From Massariosphaeria phaeospora (Eukaryota; Ascomycota; Dothideomycetes; Pleosporales), in assembly GCA_011032825.1 (NCBI GenBank), contig JAADJZ010000005.1, forward strand, positions 1,989,001 through 2,053,000: 64,000 bases of DNA, read 5' to 3'. A model generated the notes under the pieces. It ran no database searches, was not told the origin of the DNA, and was given only the letters and a program-made list of their open reading frames with translations. Every line of letters begins with the position of its first letter. The first letter of the stretch is position 1. Below are positions 1 through 11,489 of this stretch, one piece after another. The position numbers were made by a program, and so were the translations under genes.

Positions 1-384
1 GCTCTGGAACTGCGAGTCCTGGAACAGCGGCGGCCTGTCTGGCAGAGGAGGGATGCTTTCGGTCGAGTCGGCCTGCGATAGGTCGTCCTGGACCGATTTC
101 CTCCGTCTACGGCCCTTGAACAGCTTCGAGATACGGCGCCGGTGCGACGTCTCGCCCTGGTCGTCCTCGGAGTCGCGACGCCGGAACTTATCCAGCGCCC
201 CGTCGCCAGACGACTGCAAATCGCTCGCTGCGTCGCCGCGACTGCCTCCGCTGGCAAGTGAGACTGCCGACGAGCTGAAGCCGCCCCTGGAGCCCTTGCG
301 CGTCCCGGGGGCCGCCAGGGAGTTCTCTCTGCTGGACTGCCCGACCGAGGGCGTGACGCTGCGTGCGCGCTCCGAGGCTGCCAT
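1..384 (-). CDS. N-terminal part of an unidentified basic, disordered protein (cut by window edge)
   Basis: The minus strand is open from an ATG at 384 to the window edge, giving 128 residues that begin MAASERARSVTPS. An in-frame TGA lies 11 codons upstream, so this is the first possible ATG. The product is rich in Ser, Arg and Gly. It contains a basic patch (ISKLFKGRRRRKS, about residues 87-99) followed by a proline-rich stretch (IPPLPDRPPLF). It looks like the disordered head of a longer protein. I do not recognise the family. It is divergent from the gene starting at 929. Confidence 0.7.
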   Translation of the reverse strand, partial: MAASERARSVTPSVGQSSRENSLAAPGTRKGSRGGFSSSAVSLASGGSRGDAASDLQSSGDGALDKFRRRDSEDDQGETSHRRRISKLFKGRRRRKSVQDDLSQADSTESIPPLPDRPPLFQDSQFQS

Positions 385-928
385 GCTTGCGTTGTAACTG
401 CGCGGTGTAGGCGCTCAGCGAGGGGGTCGGCCGGTCTTCTTCGTGAACGGGAATGTATTATTAGACGCTCATGGCGATGCTGCGGGCAGCTAGGGTGGGT
501 GACTGTGGGGACCGCGATGATGTCGATGTCCGGGGGATTGATTACGTCGCGCTCGAGGCGGGAGCGCAAGTATAGCTGGGTAAGGCGAATGCAGAGGGAA
601 ACATGCTATGAGAAACGAAAGTCAAGCTAGGATGGAGGCCTGGAGGGAGTCGAGACAAGAACAGGTAGAGGCAGAGGTGGAGTGCTCAGCCACGGACTGG
701 ACTGGATGCCTCAGTGTCTGTCCCGCTGGTGACGCAGGCGCAGGTGATGGCTGCAGGGGGCCAATCACGCGCCTGCCCGGCCGACAAGCGAGGGCCCCGG
801 TGAATCCGGCAGGGCTCGAAGTGGCTGTCCACCGCCGAACTGCCCTTCACCGCACATCTCACATTGCACCCCTACACCTACGCCTCCGCCTGTCCTCGCC
901 ATGACTGCACACCTCTCGCCGCGCCACC
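385..928. promoter_or_regulatory. Divergent intergenic region
   Basis: These 544 bp separate two divergent genes and must hold both promoters. I see no clear TATA box, RNA gene or repeat. The reading frames that cross it have no family-like sequence. Confidence 0.4.
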
Positions 929-2858
929 ATGGAATCTGCACACCTCACCAAGGCCCACGAGCACGTCCGCAACGCTGCGACGGCCACGTTCGGGAACAGC
1001 ATCGCGACTGCGGGCACAGAGCATGAGCTTGCTGCCTCCGCCTTCCACGACGCCGCCGAAGATACCCACAACGCGGAGGTAGGCAGCTCTTGCTTTGTTG
1101 ACTCCAGCCGTGTTCCTAATACATGTATAGGCCCTCCGCATACTGTCGCTCCTCGAAGGCCACCACCACCGGCTCGCAACGCTGATCAAAGAACCGCCGC
1201 GCAAGAAAGCGAAGGAGCGAGTCACCACCTCAGAAGACCCAGAGGCAGCCACCACGTCGCCTCCGCCAAAAGGCTCAGCATCCCGCACGGCATCCCCCTC
1301 CACCACGTCGCCGACACGCGCGCCTTCCCGCCGCCGACTGCCCCAGTCATCCATAGCCAGCAACCTCGCCGAGAAGCGGGGCATACCGGGCGCACGCCGA
1401 AGCACCCCCTCGAACGCACCGGTATCCGTGACCAACGCGCTCGCAGGTCGCAATGAGACGCCCTCTACGCCGGTTCGGGATCTTCTTGAACGGCAGTCGC
1501 GACAGGCAGAAGCCAGTAAACGGAACGACTCCTCCGCCAGAGATGAGGCCCCTGCTCGCCAGGAAGTCACTTCTCCCTCAGACGAGGGCTTCCGACGGTT
1601 TTACTCTGCCTTTGGCGGTGTTATATCCGCCATTTCCGCGCCTCTAGCTTTCACCTCCCTTCCGCTAAATCCTATTTCCCCTACCTCAGCTGCAGACGCC
1701 CCGCCCTCGCCCACCAAAGAGAAGGGCAACAAATCGACGACGCAATCACCGGAAGCACCGCGCACCGTAAGATCTAGCATACCCGACCTGGCATCCCTGA
1801 TCAGCAAGCCCGCTCTGCGCGCACTCCAAGAAGACGGTTCTGCCCCGCTCGGCCCCTTCGCCAACAACGAGTCCTTCTACTTCGTGCCCACGAGCGGCGG
1901 CACCACGTCCTACGCCTCGATCCTCCAAGCCCAAAACGCGCAGCACCACGCTGCGCAGAACCCACACCTGCACTCCATCAACGAAGGGGAAATCGAGAAC
2001 TCCGGGTCCGGCCTCAAAGGCTCCTCCCACGAAGAATTCGTCGACGCCCGCGAGTCGGTCGCTCCCCCAAGCCCGACCGCACCGCGCCACCAGAACCCGC
2101 GTTCGCGCGGGAAGACCAACACCGCAGCCGTGACGACCGCGCGCACCATCGCTGCAGGCCACGGCACCGGCCGCAAGACGATGGAAGAGCTCGCCCTGGA
2201 GAACGAAACGCTGAAGACCCTCGTCGACAAGCAGTCTAAGCGCCTCTCCATGTGGGAAACCACGTCCCAATCCTCGTACAACGCGCTCGCGCAGTCGTTC
2301 CGCGCCCGCAGCGGCCCCCGCCCCGGCAGCGACCCCAGCGCCCTCGCCCAAGCCTTCTCTACCACAGGCTCCACCTCCAACTCCAACTCCCACTCCCACG
2401 CCATCCCCGCACCCCTCTCCCCCTCCATCATCCCCACCACCGTCACCACCACCACGCCAGCATCCCCCTCCTCCCCGCCCCCGTCCCCCCTCGTCGCGCA
2501 CCAACGCATCGCCGACCTGGAAGCCCAAATCGCCAGCCAAACCGCGCAGATCAGCGCCCTCGCGTCCGACAAGGCGCAGCTCGCGCGCCAGAGCGAGAAG
2601 CACGCGCTGGTGCTGGGCCGCTACCGCGAGCAGTGGGAGAGGCTGAAGGCGGGGGCGCGCAGGAAGGAGGTTGAGAGGAGGGAGCGCGCGGTGGGGGGTG
2701 TGGGTGCGGGTGCGGGTGAGGCGAAGGGGAAGGCGAAGGGGAAGGAAGAAGCTGGTGGGGAGGAGTTGGGCAAGGAGGGCGAGGGTAGAGAGGGTGATGG
2801 CGATGGTGGGGAGGAGGATGTGGTCGAGGCGGAGGAGCCTGGGTTTGGGAAGGCGTAG
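929..2858 (+). CDS. MIT-like domain / coiled-coil protein, possibly Atg38/NRBF2-like
   Basis: Two exons (929-1078 and 1131-2858, 52-bp intron) join in frame to 625 aa. Residues about 1-75 form an alpha-helical hairpin-like segment (HLTKAHEHVRNAA ... ALRILSLLEGHHHRLATLIK) resembling MIT domains. A long disordered Ser/Pro/Thr region follows. Coiled-coil segments lie near the C-terminus (MEELALENETLKTLVDKQ; RIADLEAQIASQTAQISAL), then a Gly/Glu/Lys-rich tail. An N-terminal MIT domain with a downstream coiled coil is the layout of Atg38/NRBF2, which bridges subunits of the autophagy PI3-kinase complex. That assignment is inferred from layout only. The ATG at 929 is used because the intron joins it in frame to the long exon. 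Confidence 0.75.
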
Positions 2859-3249
2859 GACGGCTGGCGTTTTGGGAGACAGACGTCGTTTGGTGTTTTG
2901 GTTTGGTTGCGTGGATTATGCATGGAGGACAGGATAAGATACCCTAGCCTAGTTATGACATATTACACATGACATGTTCACTGTCGATATACATCTATCG
3001 TTCGTTCATTTCAAGTGCAATGTAAATCCTTTGGGGCAAAGGCAGCCATTGTACTTTGTAGAGCAGCATCGCAGGATTGTATGAATAGGCAAACTGGCTA
3101 CTACGGAAAGCCTTCAGATACGGCTTCATGTACACTCCGAGTCTCTCGCCCCTACCTTACCCTAGGGACACGCAAAGATGACCGCAAATCATAAACTCCA
3201 AAAACTACCGGATTCCTCAAGTAACGCAAGTGAAAACAGGCCCAATCAC
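2859..3249. other. Convergent 3' intergenic region
   Basis: 391 bp between convergent genes, so probably two 3' UTRs and terminators. I see no further gene or repeat. Confidence 0.5.
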
Positions 3250-4807
3250 TCAAGCCGCAGCAGCAATCGGCTGAGGGGCTGGTGTGCCTGCGCTGTCAAC
3301 CACAACTTCCGGCTCGATCTTGCCCGGGGCATGGCTCTGGAAGTCGTCCGGCTGAGCAGGGTGGACACCAACACGCTCCTTGCTGAGCAGGTCCACGAGA
3401 AGGGGGCTCGGCTTGTTGTTCTTGTTGGCAAACATTGTCTGATGGTCCTTGTATTTCCGCACGCTCTCAATGTAACGGTCGAATAGATACGCCGAATCGA
3501 GAGGTCCACCCTTGGCCTCAGGATGGAACTGGGCGCTGAAGATGGGCCGGGAATTGTGGATCAGGCCTTCGTTGGATTGATCGTTCAGGTTGGTGAAGTA
3601 CTCCCTCCAGTCTCCGGGCAGCGTAGTGGGATCTACAGCATACCCGTGGTTCTGCGAGGTGATGTGGCATTTTCCAGTCGTAAGATCCAGAGCAGGAATG
3701 TTATGGGCACGGTTGCCGTACTTCAACTTTATCGTCTTAGCACCGGCAGCAAGAGCGATGAGCTGGTGGCCCATGCATATGCCCATGATCGGAATCTGGG
3801 AGCCCTCGAAGAGCTTGCGAAGGTTGTAGACAGTCTCAGTGCAATGTGTTGGGTCGCCTGGCCCATTGGAGATGAAGACGCCATCGAAGTGGTGGGCGAC
3901 CTTGTGGATCGGATAGTCGTATGGGAAGGAAGTCACACTGGCACCCCGAGCGACAAGACTGCGAAGGATATTCTCCTTTACGCCGCAGTCGATCAAGGCG
4001 ACGTGCATGTCACCGAGGGCAGAGCTCACGTGGAAGGGAGCCTTGGTGCTAACCCTGCGGACCAAGTTAATAGCCTCCGGGTCGATGTACGCCTCGTCTT
4101 CGTCGGCATCGTATTCCTCGCCGATGGTAATTCGTGCGAGGGAAGACCCCTGCTCGCGAAGATATGTAACGACCTCCCGGGTGTCTACACCAGAGATGGC
4201 TGGTACTCCACTTCGAGCACACCACTGAGCCAGACTTTCTACGGCCGTCCAGTGGCTGTGTTTTACGGCATAATCCTGAACGACGATCCCGCTTGCTTGA
4301 ATCCACGGCGATTCGAAATAGCGAAGGAGACCATGTTCATCTCGGGCCGAGGAAGGGACGCCATAGTTCCCAATTAGCGGAGTGGTGAACACGAGGATCT
4401 GGCCACGGTCTTGAAGCAAAATTAGCGTCTCGGTCCAGATGACCAAGGACTGACTCACAAGAGGGGTCGGTCATAGACTCGGGATATCCGACAATCGAGG
4501 TCGTGAAGACGGCTTCGCCAGAGATGTTTGTTTTGGCGCCGAAAGATTTCCCAGAAAAGATAGGCCCATTCTAAATAGCGGTGAGTGACGTGTCCCACAT
4601 GTGCTATCGAGAATGTTGACCTACCTTGATTGTGAACGTGGCCCGCTCGGTGGAGATTGGTGTCGAACGACGATGCGGAGCAGGTGCTTGACGAGGGGTA
4701 TTGCCCTGGACACTGGCCATGAGACGTGCCTGCGCACGACTCTTGGTGACTTGTCTCAGAGCGCTCGAGGACCGAAGAGCGGAAGGTTTGAGGTATTGCA
4801 ACATCAT
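3250..4807 (-). CDS. CPA1: Carbamoyl-phosphate synthase, arginine-specific, small subunit (mitochondrial)
   Basis: Three exons on the minus strand (4625-4807, 4459-4570, 3250-4409) join in frame to 484 aa. The N-terminus is a Ser/Arg-rich mitochondrial presequence ([15 protein letters not shown]). The CPSase small-subunit N-domain follows, then a class I glutamine amidotransferase domain with nucleophile Cys310 in GICMGHQ and the His-Glu pair in FHPEAKGGP. The enzyme releases ammonia from glutamine for carbamoyl phosphate made by the large subunit, the first step of the arginine branch. Family knowledge: this subunit is repressed by arginine through an upstream peptide. That peptide is present at 4857-5131, 49 nt ahead of this start. 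The alternative start is the second Met at 4804. Confidence 0.97.
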
Positions 4808-4856
4808 GTTGAGTGGAGGGGAAGAAGGTATGTCGAAAGGTATGGCGGCAGGAGTT

Positions 4857-5131
4857 CTAGTTTACAGAGGCCTTCCACAGGTGGTCTGGCTGGAAATTAG
4901 TATTTGGTGTCCAGCGCATGACGAAACGTTTGCCGCCAGCAGCATACCTGAGATATAGTCCTATTGCAAACAATTAGCTATGATCATGATGAAGACTAGG
5001 GAAAGGGTTTCGCGGATCCTACAGCCGTCGGCGGCTGGATTGACGGTGTGTGCGTTGGGTTGAGATAAGGAACCGCGCGACGGCGAACATTTACGTACCT
5101 GGGAGGTGAAGGTGGTTTGAACAGCTCGCAT
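4857..5131 (-). CDS. Arginine attenuator peptide (AAP) uORF, split by two introns
   Basis: On the minus strand, exon 5099-5131 encodes MRAVQTTFTSQ. Exon 4948-4960 adds DYIS plus the first base of an Asp codon. Exon 4857-4885 completes DHLWKASVN and a TAG stop. Spliced, this is a 24-residue peptide, the same length as the Neurospora arg-2 AAP. It keeps the invariant Asp12 and Trp19 and the motif TSQDYxSDHLW. In fungi this nascent peptide stalls the ribosome at its own stop codon when arginine is high, which limits initiation at the CPSase start and triggers mRNA decay. The introns are 138 bp (4961-5098) and 62 bp (4886-4947), with GTACGT and GTATGC donors and TAG/CAG acceptors. Confidence 0.93.
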
Positions 5132-5946
5132 AAGCGCGACGGAGGCTGTTTGGCAGGATCAGGGCAGGGCGGGTGTGAAGGACCCTTTGGAGCGACGTAG
5201 GAAGGTTGAGGGGGTCGATAAAGCGGAATCGGGAGGCTTTTTGTTGTGTGGAGGACTAGAGGTTATTATCTCAATAGAGGCGGGGGTCCTCGTCTTCGGG
5301 GCGGCGCTAAGGCCTGATATAGTCTAGCGTTCTGATTGCGAATGACGCAGAATTTTGCGGCGGCGTTCAAAGTTCAAACCGTCAACGTCAACTGCTTGTT
5401 CGCCCATCTGCGATTGGACGACAAGCTCGCGATAGCCATATGCTTCGGCCCGGTGACCATTAACAGCTGCAGCGAGAAACTGCAGAAAGCAAATTTTAGA
5501 CAAAAGGCGAATTTGGCCCGTCCCCGCACTATCCTGTACTCTGCCGTACGTTTGCCGGCCCTGATAGGCATGACGAGTTTGAGTGCCATGCATATACATG
5601 AGGGTAGACCTTCTCCGCGGGTTCGGCATCATGTATCTCTAGCATGCTGCGCAGAACCCCCAGTCCAACACCAAACGCATCCCAAACATTCAGTGACGCC
5701 AGGCCAGTGTAGACCCAGAAAGCCAAAGTGAAATTCTCGATACAGCAATGCAAAGGCTCTGGTATGAGTTTCTGACGCTGCAAGAAGAGCTGTAGAGACT
5801 TTGGGATAGGAGGAACGGCCAGGGAGTGGAAACATACTGTACAAGTACGTAACCATAAACCTTTCTTCGATCTTTAGTATTTACACGAACTTCCCAGCTT
5901 CATATCTACAATCTTGCCCGTCCCGCTCTCCCCCCAAACACACTAC
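5132..5946. other. Intergenic region upstream of CPA1
   Basis: 815 bp that should carry the CPA1 promoter (read leftwards) and the 3' end of the beta-glucosidase gene. No frame looks coding, and I see no repeat or RNA gene. Confidence 0.4.
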
Positions 5947-8577
5947 TTACACGCTAATCTTCCCCGTCAACCTCGCATCCCTCGAACTCGCACCCACATT
6001 GACCGTAAACGCGCCACTCGGCACCACCCACGCCTGGCGCCCCGAGTCCCAATAACTCAGATCCCTCCGCCTCAGCTTGAACGTCGCCGTACCGCTCGCG
6101 CCCGCCTCGAGCTTCAACTTGCTGAAGCCGCGCAGCTGCTGGGGCGGCACTTCCGGCGTCCCGGACGGGTATCCGATGTACAGCTGCGGCACTTCGGCGC
6201 CAGCAACACCGCCGCTGTTGGTGATCTTCGCGGTGACGGTGGCGACGGTGTCCCAGAGGTCGGCTGCGCCGCCGGGGCCCTTTTTGCCGGTTGCGGGGCC
6301 GGAGGTGGGGGCGCCGGTGATGGTTATGTCGCTGTAGGTGAAGTTTGTGTAGGCTGGTTGTTGGTTGGTTGGTTAGTGGGGGTTTTGCAGCAGATGGCGA
6401 GTAAGGGGATACGTACACAGCCCGAAGCCGAACTCGAATCTGGGTTCGATCTTCTTTTGGTCGAAGCGGCGGTAGTCGATGAACAGATCCCACGTAGAAT
6501 CATCGCCGGCCGCAATGGTTGTGCCGTAGTCCTCTTCCCTCTTTGCGATCGTATAAGGGAGCTTGCCGCTGGGAGATGCAACGCCGTAGAGGATGTCTAC
6601 GAGACCGTTGCCTGATTCCTGGCCTAGTTCTTGTCAGCACTATCTTCTGTAGGTATGTAATGAGTGAAGACTTACCGGGCAGGCCAGCCCAAACCACGGC
6701 AACAACATTTGGGTCGTCGATGTATGGCTCGAGGATAACTGGGCCAACGCTGTGGATCACCACAACAGTTTTCTTGTTCACAGCAGCAACAGCCTTGACG
6801 AGGTCGTTGCCGTTGTGCCATGGCTGAAGGTTTTTGCGGTCTCCGGCGTTGCCTTCGACTGTGATGTAGCCTTCGCCTCCATCCGAGTTGATGTGGACAA
6901 TGGCATACTCTGCATTTTGGGCAGCAGAAGCACCTTGCTGTGCGTTGTCGTTGGTCGAAGTCGTGATGGTAGTGCCATCCTTCTGAGCCTGAGCTCTGAT
7001 AGCCTCAAGAGGAGCAATGAGATATGGGAACTCGGTAGTGCCGCTTCCCCATCCCATGGCCAACGTGCCGTTGTTGCAGCCTCGGTCAACCTTTCATCCA
7101 CGTCAGTTACTGAAATCTACGAACGGGGGGACGCAATGAACTGACACAAGCATTCGCTCCCTTAGGATCCACGATCGCATCACTTCCGATAACCGCAATG
7201 CTCTTAGGTTTCTTCAAGGGCAAAGCGTTGCCTTCGTTTTTGAGGAGGACGATTCCATCCCTCGCCGTAGCCCGCACATTAGTCTTGTGGTTGCCACCGA
7301 CATCCTTGGTTCCAATCTTCCACGAATTGAAGGTCGCGGTAGGATATCCTTTATCTTGGCCGACGAGATACCATGACGCAAGAATGCGTTTCACCATGTC
7401 ATCTAGACGAGATTGTTGAATTTGGCCACCTTGAACAGCAGATTGGAGAGCTGAACTAGTTAGAATTGTTGTAGGGGAGGATTTAGGGAATGGAAATCAC
7501 CTGGGCCCCAAAGAATGTTCTTCTTATTGAAGTCGCTGTTCGTCACCGTTAGAAACGCGATATCCGAGGGGGGTTACGACATACGATCCCGGCATTGTCA
7601 TGTCCATGCCTGAGTTCGCGCTTCCTGTCGTGGTGTGCTGGGCTGAGTAGTATCAGTATAACGACCGATCTTTGGGAAGGTAACGCACCGTTCCAGTCAG
7701 ACATGATATAACCGCGGAAGCCAAGTTCATCCTTCAGTAGCTTGTTCATTATACTGCCACTCTCACACGCCCAAGTGCCGTTGATTTTGTTATAGCTGTA
7801 CCAAGTATCAGCAACGCCGCCTCCACAATATCGTATCCGACTGACCTGCACATAAACGAAGCAACATTTGCCTTGACCGCGTCATAGAACGGCCAAAGGT
7901 ATAGCTCATGCAGAACGCGATCCGGAACATTGCTGCTCATCGTCTCGCGGTTTCTTTCCTGCTCATTCGCAATGTAATGTTTGGCGCAAGCCTGCACCCC
8001 CGATTCCTGCATGCCTTCAATGGTCTCCTTCATTGCAATGCCTGCGAGGTATGGATCCACTCCGAACCCTTCCCAATTTCGGCCTCCGTTGGCATACTTC
8101 CCCAGAGGCCCAGAGGAGGGACCCAGCATTACGTGGATGCCGAGTTGCTTTGCTTCAGCCCCAATGAAGGCTCCTCGCTCACGGATAAGATCGATGTCCC
8201 AGGTCGAGGCGGCCTGGATTCCGGCGGAGAAGGCGGTTGCGCCCATTACGTAGCGAATACCGAGCGGGCCGTCCTGGAGACATAGCGACGGGTATCCAAT
8301 TGAGCCAGCTGCGCGAGTGTTTCCGACGCAGTTTCCGCCTTGCCATCCAACGCCAGTGACGATGCCAACTTTGTCGTTTTGGGAGAGTTTTGCCAGCGCC
8401 GCGGTCGCCTTCGTGTATGCATCATCCCAGCTGCTCACTGCTCTTTTTGCGCCAGTGTGGTCGGAGGGAATAGCTGTGTTGTATTAGCACGGAGTGAATT
8501 CTGGTGTCGTCGGTCGACATACCGCTGGCGTTCGACAAGACCGCCGCTGCCAGCACAGAAACAATATAGGAGCGCAT
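5947..8577 (-). CDS. Secreted GH3 beta-glucosidase
   Basis: Nine minus-strand exons (8523-8577, 7846-8473, 7795-7689, 7642-7585, 7535-7501, 7450-7146, 7090-6676, 6623-6417, 6353-5947) join in frame to 738 aa. Residues 1-19 (MRSYIVSVLAAAVLSNASA) form a signal peptide. The GH3 (alpha/beta)8 domain follows, with substrate-binding LGPSSGPLGKYANGGRNWEGFG and the KHYIANEQE motif. The nucleophile is Asp261 in GYIMSDWN. The second, alpha/beta-sandwich domain (RDGIVLLKNEGNALPL, INSDGGEGY) and a C-terminal fibronectin III-like domain complete the usual fungal layout. It should release glucose from cello-oligosaccharides or aryl beta-glucosides outside the cell. All key motifs are intact. Confidence 0.95.
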
Positions 8578-9655
8578 CTTAATTCTTGATCACTTGCTCT
8601 AGAGTCTAACTTCTTAACAACTCAGTCACATATGATTCCGATTTCAGGAAGGCAATCATCTTAAGTACCTCGTTGATCTTTTGGCTCGGACTCTCGCTCA
8701 CATGATGTTTCCAATATTGCTCTCTTGGCAATACCTTGGAACGCCATACACAATCCTCGGCCTCGTGAAGATCCAAGAGTGCCATCCACAGTTCTTGCTT
8801 GGGATATATTAGACATCTAACCAGGTAGATGAAGCGAAAAGGTCACCTCGTATGGCTTTAAGGTAGCGGGCCGGCTATCCAGGGTATTTATTCGGGTTAC
8901 CAGGATTTTTTCAAAGAAGATCGGCACCGAAAGAGGTCATTGGTGGATGTCCTCATTGGAACCCAAATCTCTGCCCAGCTAACATATAACGGGTTTAAAG
9001 TTGGACCTGTGGAAATCTGCCAAGGCCATCCCCAGACTCGGAGGCTCAATAGTGATTTAGGACAAATTAACATGGCCTGTGCGGGGTTGATTAGCTGCAG
9101 ACTGACGCGGAAATTCGCGTCATCGCGAAAGATGGAAGTGTCTTGCTGGTACGATTGGCATAAATTCGGCGCTGTTCACTATTATTATGCCTGCGATTCG
9201 AAGTAATGAGCTTATACCTGACTCATGATGATACAGTGTACACAACAGAGCCATTAATATCACATATCCCTAAGTTCGTGGTATACCGAGGGCGAGCATG
9301 ATTTTGCCTCGCGTGATCACCTGGATCCGCGGCTCCGTATCGCCCCATCTACTTGCAGCGTGAGGTGTAACCGAGTGACTGCTTGCTCCTGAACATAACC
9401 GTATCGAGTATGCGAGTATCGTGCTGAAGATTTGCCGCATTGGTATACAAGGCACAACACCTGCTGATCCAGATGACATATCAGCACAGCAGCAGCATTG
9501 CTCGTGACATACACACCTCTCAGGAATGAACCCGCTTGTGCGCATCATAAAAGCGTGTGTCATCAATACACAGCCTATTAACCAGTGCCCGGGGTGTCGC
9601 ATCTGGCTGGGGGGAGTGTGCGACTCCTGCAATAGAGTGGTGCGGAGTTCAGACT
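8578..9655. other. Intergenic region upstream of the beta-glucosidase
   Basis: About 1.1 kb. It contains the GH3 promoter (minus strand) and the 3' flank of the Zn2Cys6 gene. The short frames here have no ATG-led coding character, and no repeats were seen. Confidence 0.4.
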
Positions 9656-11120
9656 TCAGACTTCATCTGTGTACATGCAATCATCGTCAACTTTCAGGCA
9701 GTACGCACAAGAAGGTCTTTCCTCAGTGCATTTGCGCTTCCGCTGACGGCAGTTGATGCATCCGTTTTTGGATCGCTTCTTGGGGGCATCCGTTTCGTAC
9801 TGGCAAGTCCAGAGCCCGCGTGCACACTGGTTACATGTCGGCTTCGCCTCGTTGCACTTGATCTTCTTCTCGCGACATCTCAAACATGCTTTGCCCCTGA
9901 CCGATTTTGCTGGTGGTGACGCATCTTTGGGAGGGGCCTTCTTACGCGACTTTGACGGTGATTGAGGCTCTTTTCCCTTCTTTGCTTTCTTTGTGGTCGA
10001 TGACTTAGGCGCCTCGGGTGAAATAACAGTTTTCTTCTTTTTGCCCTTCTTTTTGGACGGGGTCTTGCTAGCTTCCGGGGACGTGGACATGTCGAGGTTT
10101 AGATCGTGGAATGGATCCTCCTGCCCCGCGTCATCCTTCTTGCTTCGCTTCCTTTTCTGTGGTACGGATCCATTGGTGGCACTGACAGTACCCTCGGTCT
10201 GCCCTGTTACTAGCGCGGGCAACTGACTGAGAAAGACATTAGTGGGCTGTTGATAAATCTCTCGCTTAGCCCAGTGGTGAACCATATGGTGGGTATGGAT
10301 AGATGGACTAAGAAGGATATCGAGTAAGGAAGCTACGTACCTGTCACCGTTCTGATCATTTAACGCGCGAGTGCTTACGTCTCGGTGTATCGGGTTGTGT
10401 TTGTAGATGACATTAATCGCCTCGCGCTTGATGGAGAATTTGATATGTATGGCACCGCCACAGTCATATGTTCGAAGCTCGGCTGGGTTTCTTTTCTTTG
10501 GTTGCTGCTCTCCATCTGCATTCTCACCGTTCTTCTCTTTCTTGATATTGCGCTTCCGATCCCTGTTCTGAAGGCTGTCTGCACACACATACTTGAAACG
10601 AGTGCCCTCAGTGCCGTCCTTATTAGTATAGGCTTGGCGCTCGGAGTATTTGAACCCGTCCGCGCCTTGGATCGCCTCTATGAAGCTCCTACAAACGCGT
10701 TAGTGGCTGGGGGTGAACGCGATACCGCGGCCTGACAATACCGTGCGATTGCCCTTTGCGCCTTGAGCCTATCCTTGCCTTCGATGCTCCGACACAGGGC
10801 TTGATCAACGGTAATGCTTTGTGCAAAATCTGCAGGTTGAAAAAGAGCCTCCAGATTGGGCTGATGGATCACGGGGATGGTGATGGTCGATGCAATTGTA
10901 AACACGAACTCGGTGACAATCTCCACTGGGATCAAACTCTGGGCGTTCTTCTCTAATTCGTTCCGGATTGCGCCATCAAGAGTCTGCGATGATAGCATTT
11001 AGTAACAATTCCAGACGACTGGATAGCAGCTGGTACCTCTGAAGACGGGCAGCGATAGTACACTTCGGGTTTGAGGCCACGGTGATAGCGCAGATCCAGC
11101 TCATCATCTAGTTCATTCAT
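9656..11120 (-). CDS. Nuclear protein with two C-terminal Zn2Cys6 clusters
   Basis: Three minus-strand exons (11037-11120, 10742-10983, 9656-10688) give 452 aa starting MNELDDELDLRYHRG. The middle contains FKYVCADS, then a Lys-rich insert, then TYDCGGAIHIKFSI and YKHNPIH. These Cys, Cys and His-x3-His residues resemble a split WRKY/GCM1-type zinc finger (inference). A basic Lys/Pro/Ser linker follows. Two Zn2Cys6 modules then lie in tandem, C377-C404 (CLRCREKKIKC) and C419-C446 (CINCRQRKRKC), both with the CX2CX6CX6CX2CX6C spacing. Fungal regulators normally have one such cluster at the N-terminus, so this layout is unusual. Probably a DNA-binding regulator. The exon 2 donor (GTATTG) is weak, and an extra intron near 10300-10380 is possible. 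Confidence 0.7.
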
Positions 11121-11401
11121 GATGACGCGTGCGCAGAGGATCGAACAGTATTTGGGAGATTCAGGGCCGCAATATCATGATGCGCAAGCGCGTGAGCTGA
11201 TGGATGTTCGGTGGAGCGCGAGGTGCTGAAGCGTGCAGGCACTTAGCGCCGGATAAACCCTTCCGGGCCGCCGAGATTGCCAGGGTTGGCTCGGCCTTGG
11301 AGTCTGGACGACAATGTTCAATGTTTGGAGTTTGTCTGTTTCGACACAGTGCAAAACAGTTTCAAGGAATGGTCGGATTGTACTAGAGATACACAGCCCT
11401 A

Positions 11402-11444
11402 CCGTGTCCGTGCGCGCAACGCCCGGAGTCGCGCAACGCCCGAT
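11402..11444 (+). repeat. Left terminal inverted repeat of the pogo element
   Basis: 43 bp, identical to the reverse complement of 13492-13534. Adjacent TA at 11400-11401. Confidence 0.95.
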
Positions 11445-11489
11445 CACCAAAACAGCACCCACACTTCAACGCGTAACAACTCAACGGCC

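Noticed and set aside
1746..2603. Long Gly/Val/Arg-rich minus-strand ORF
   Set aside because: Antisense shadow of the GC-rich MIT-like protein gene.
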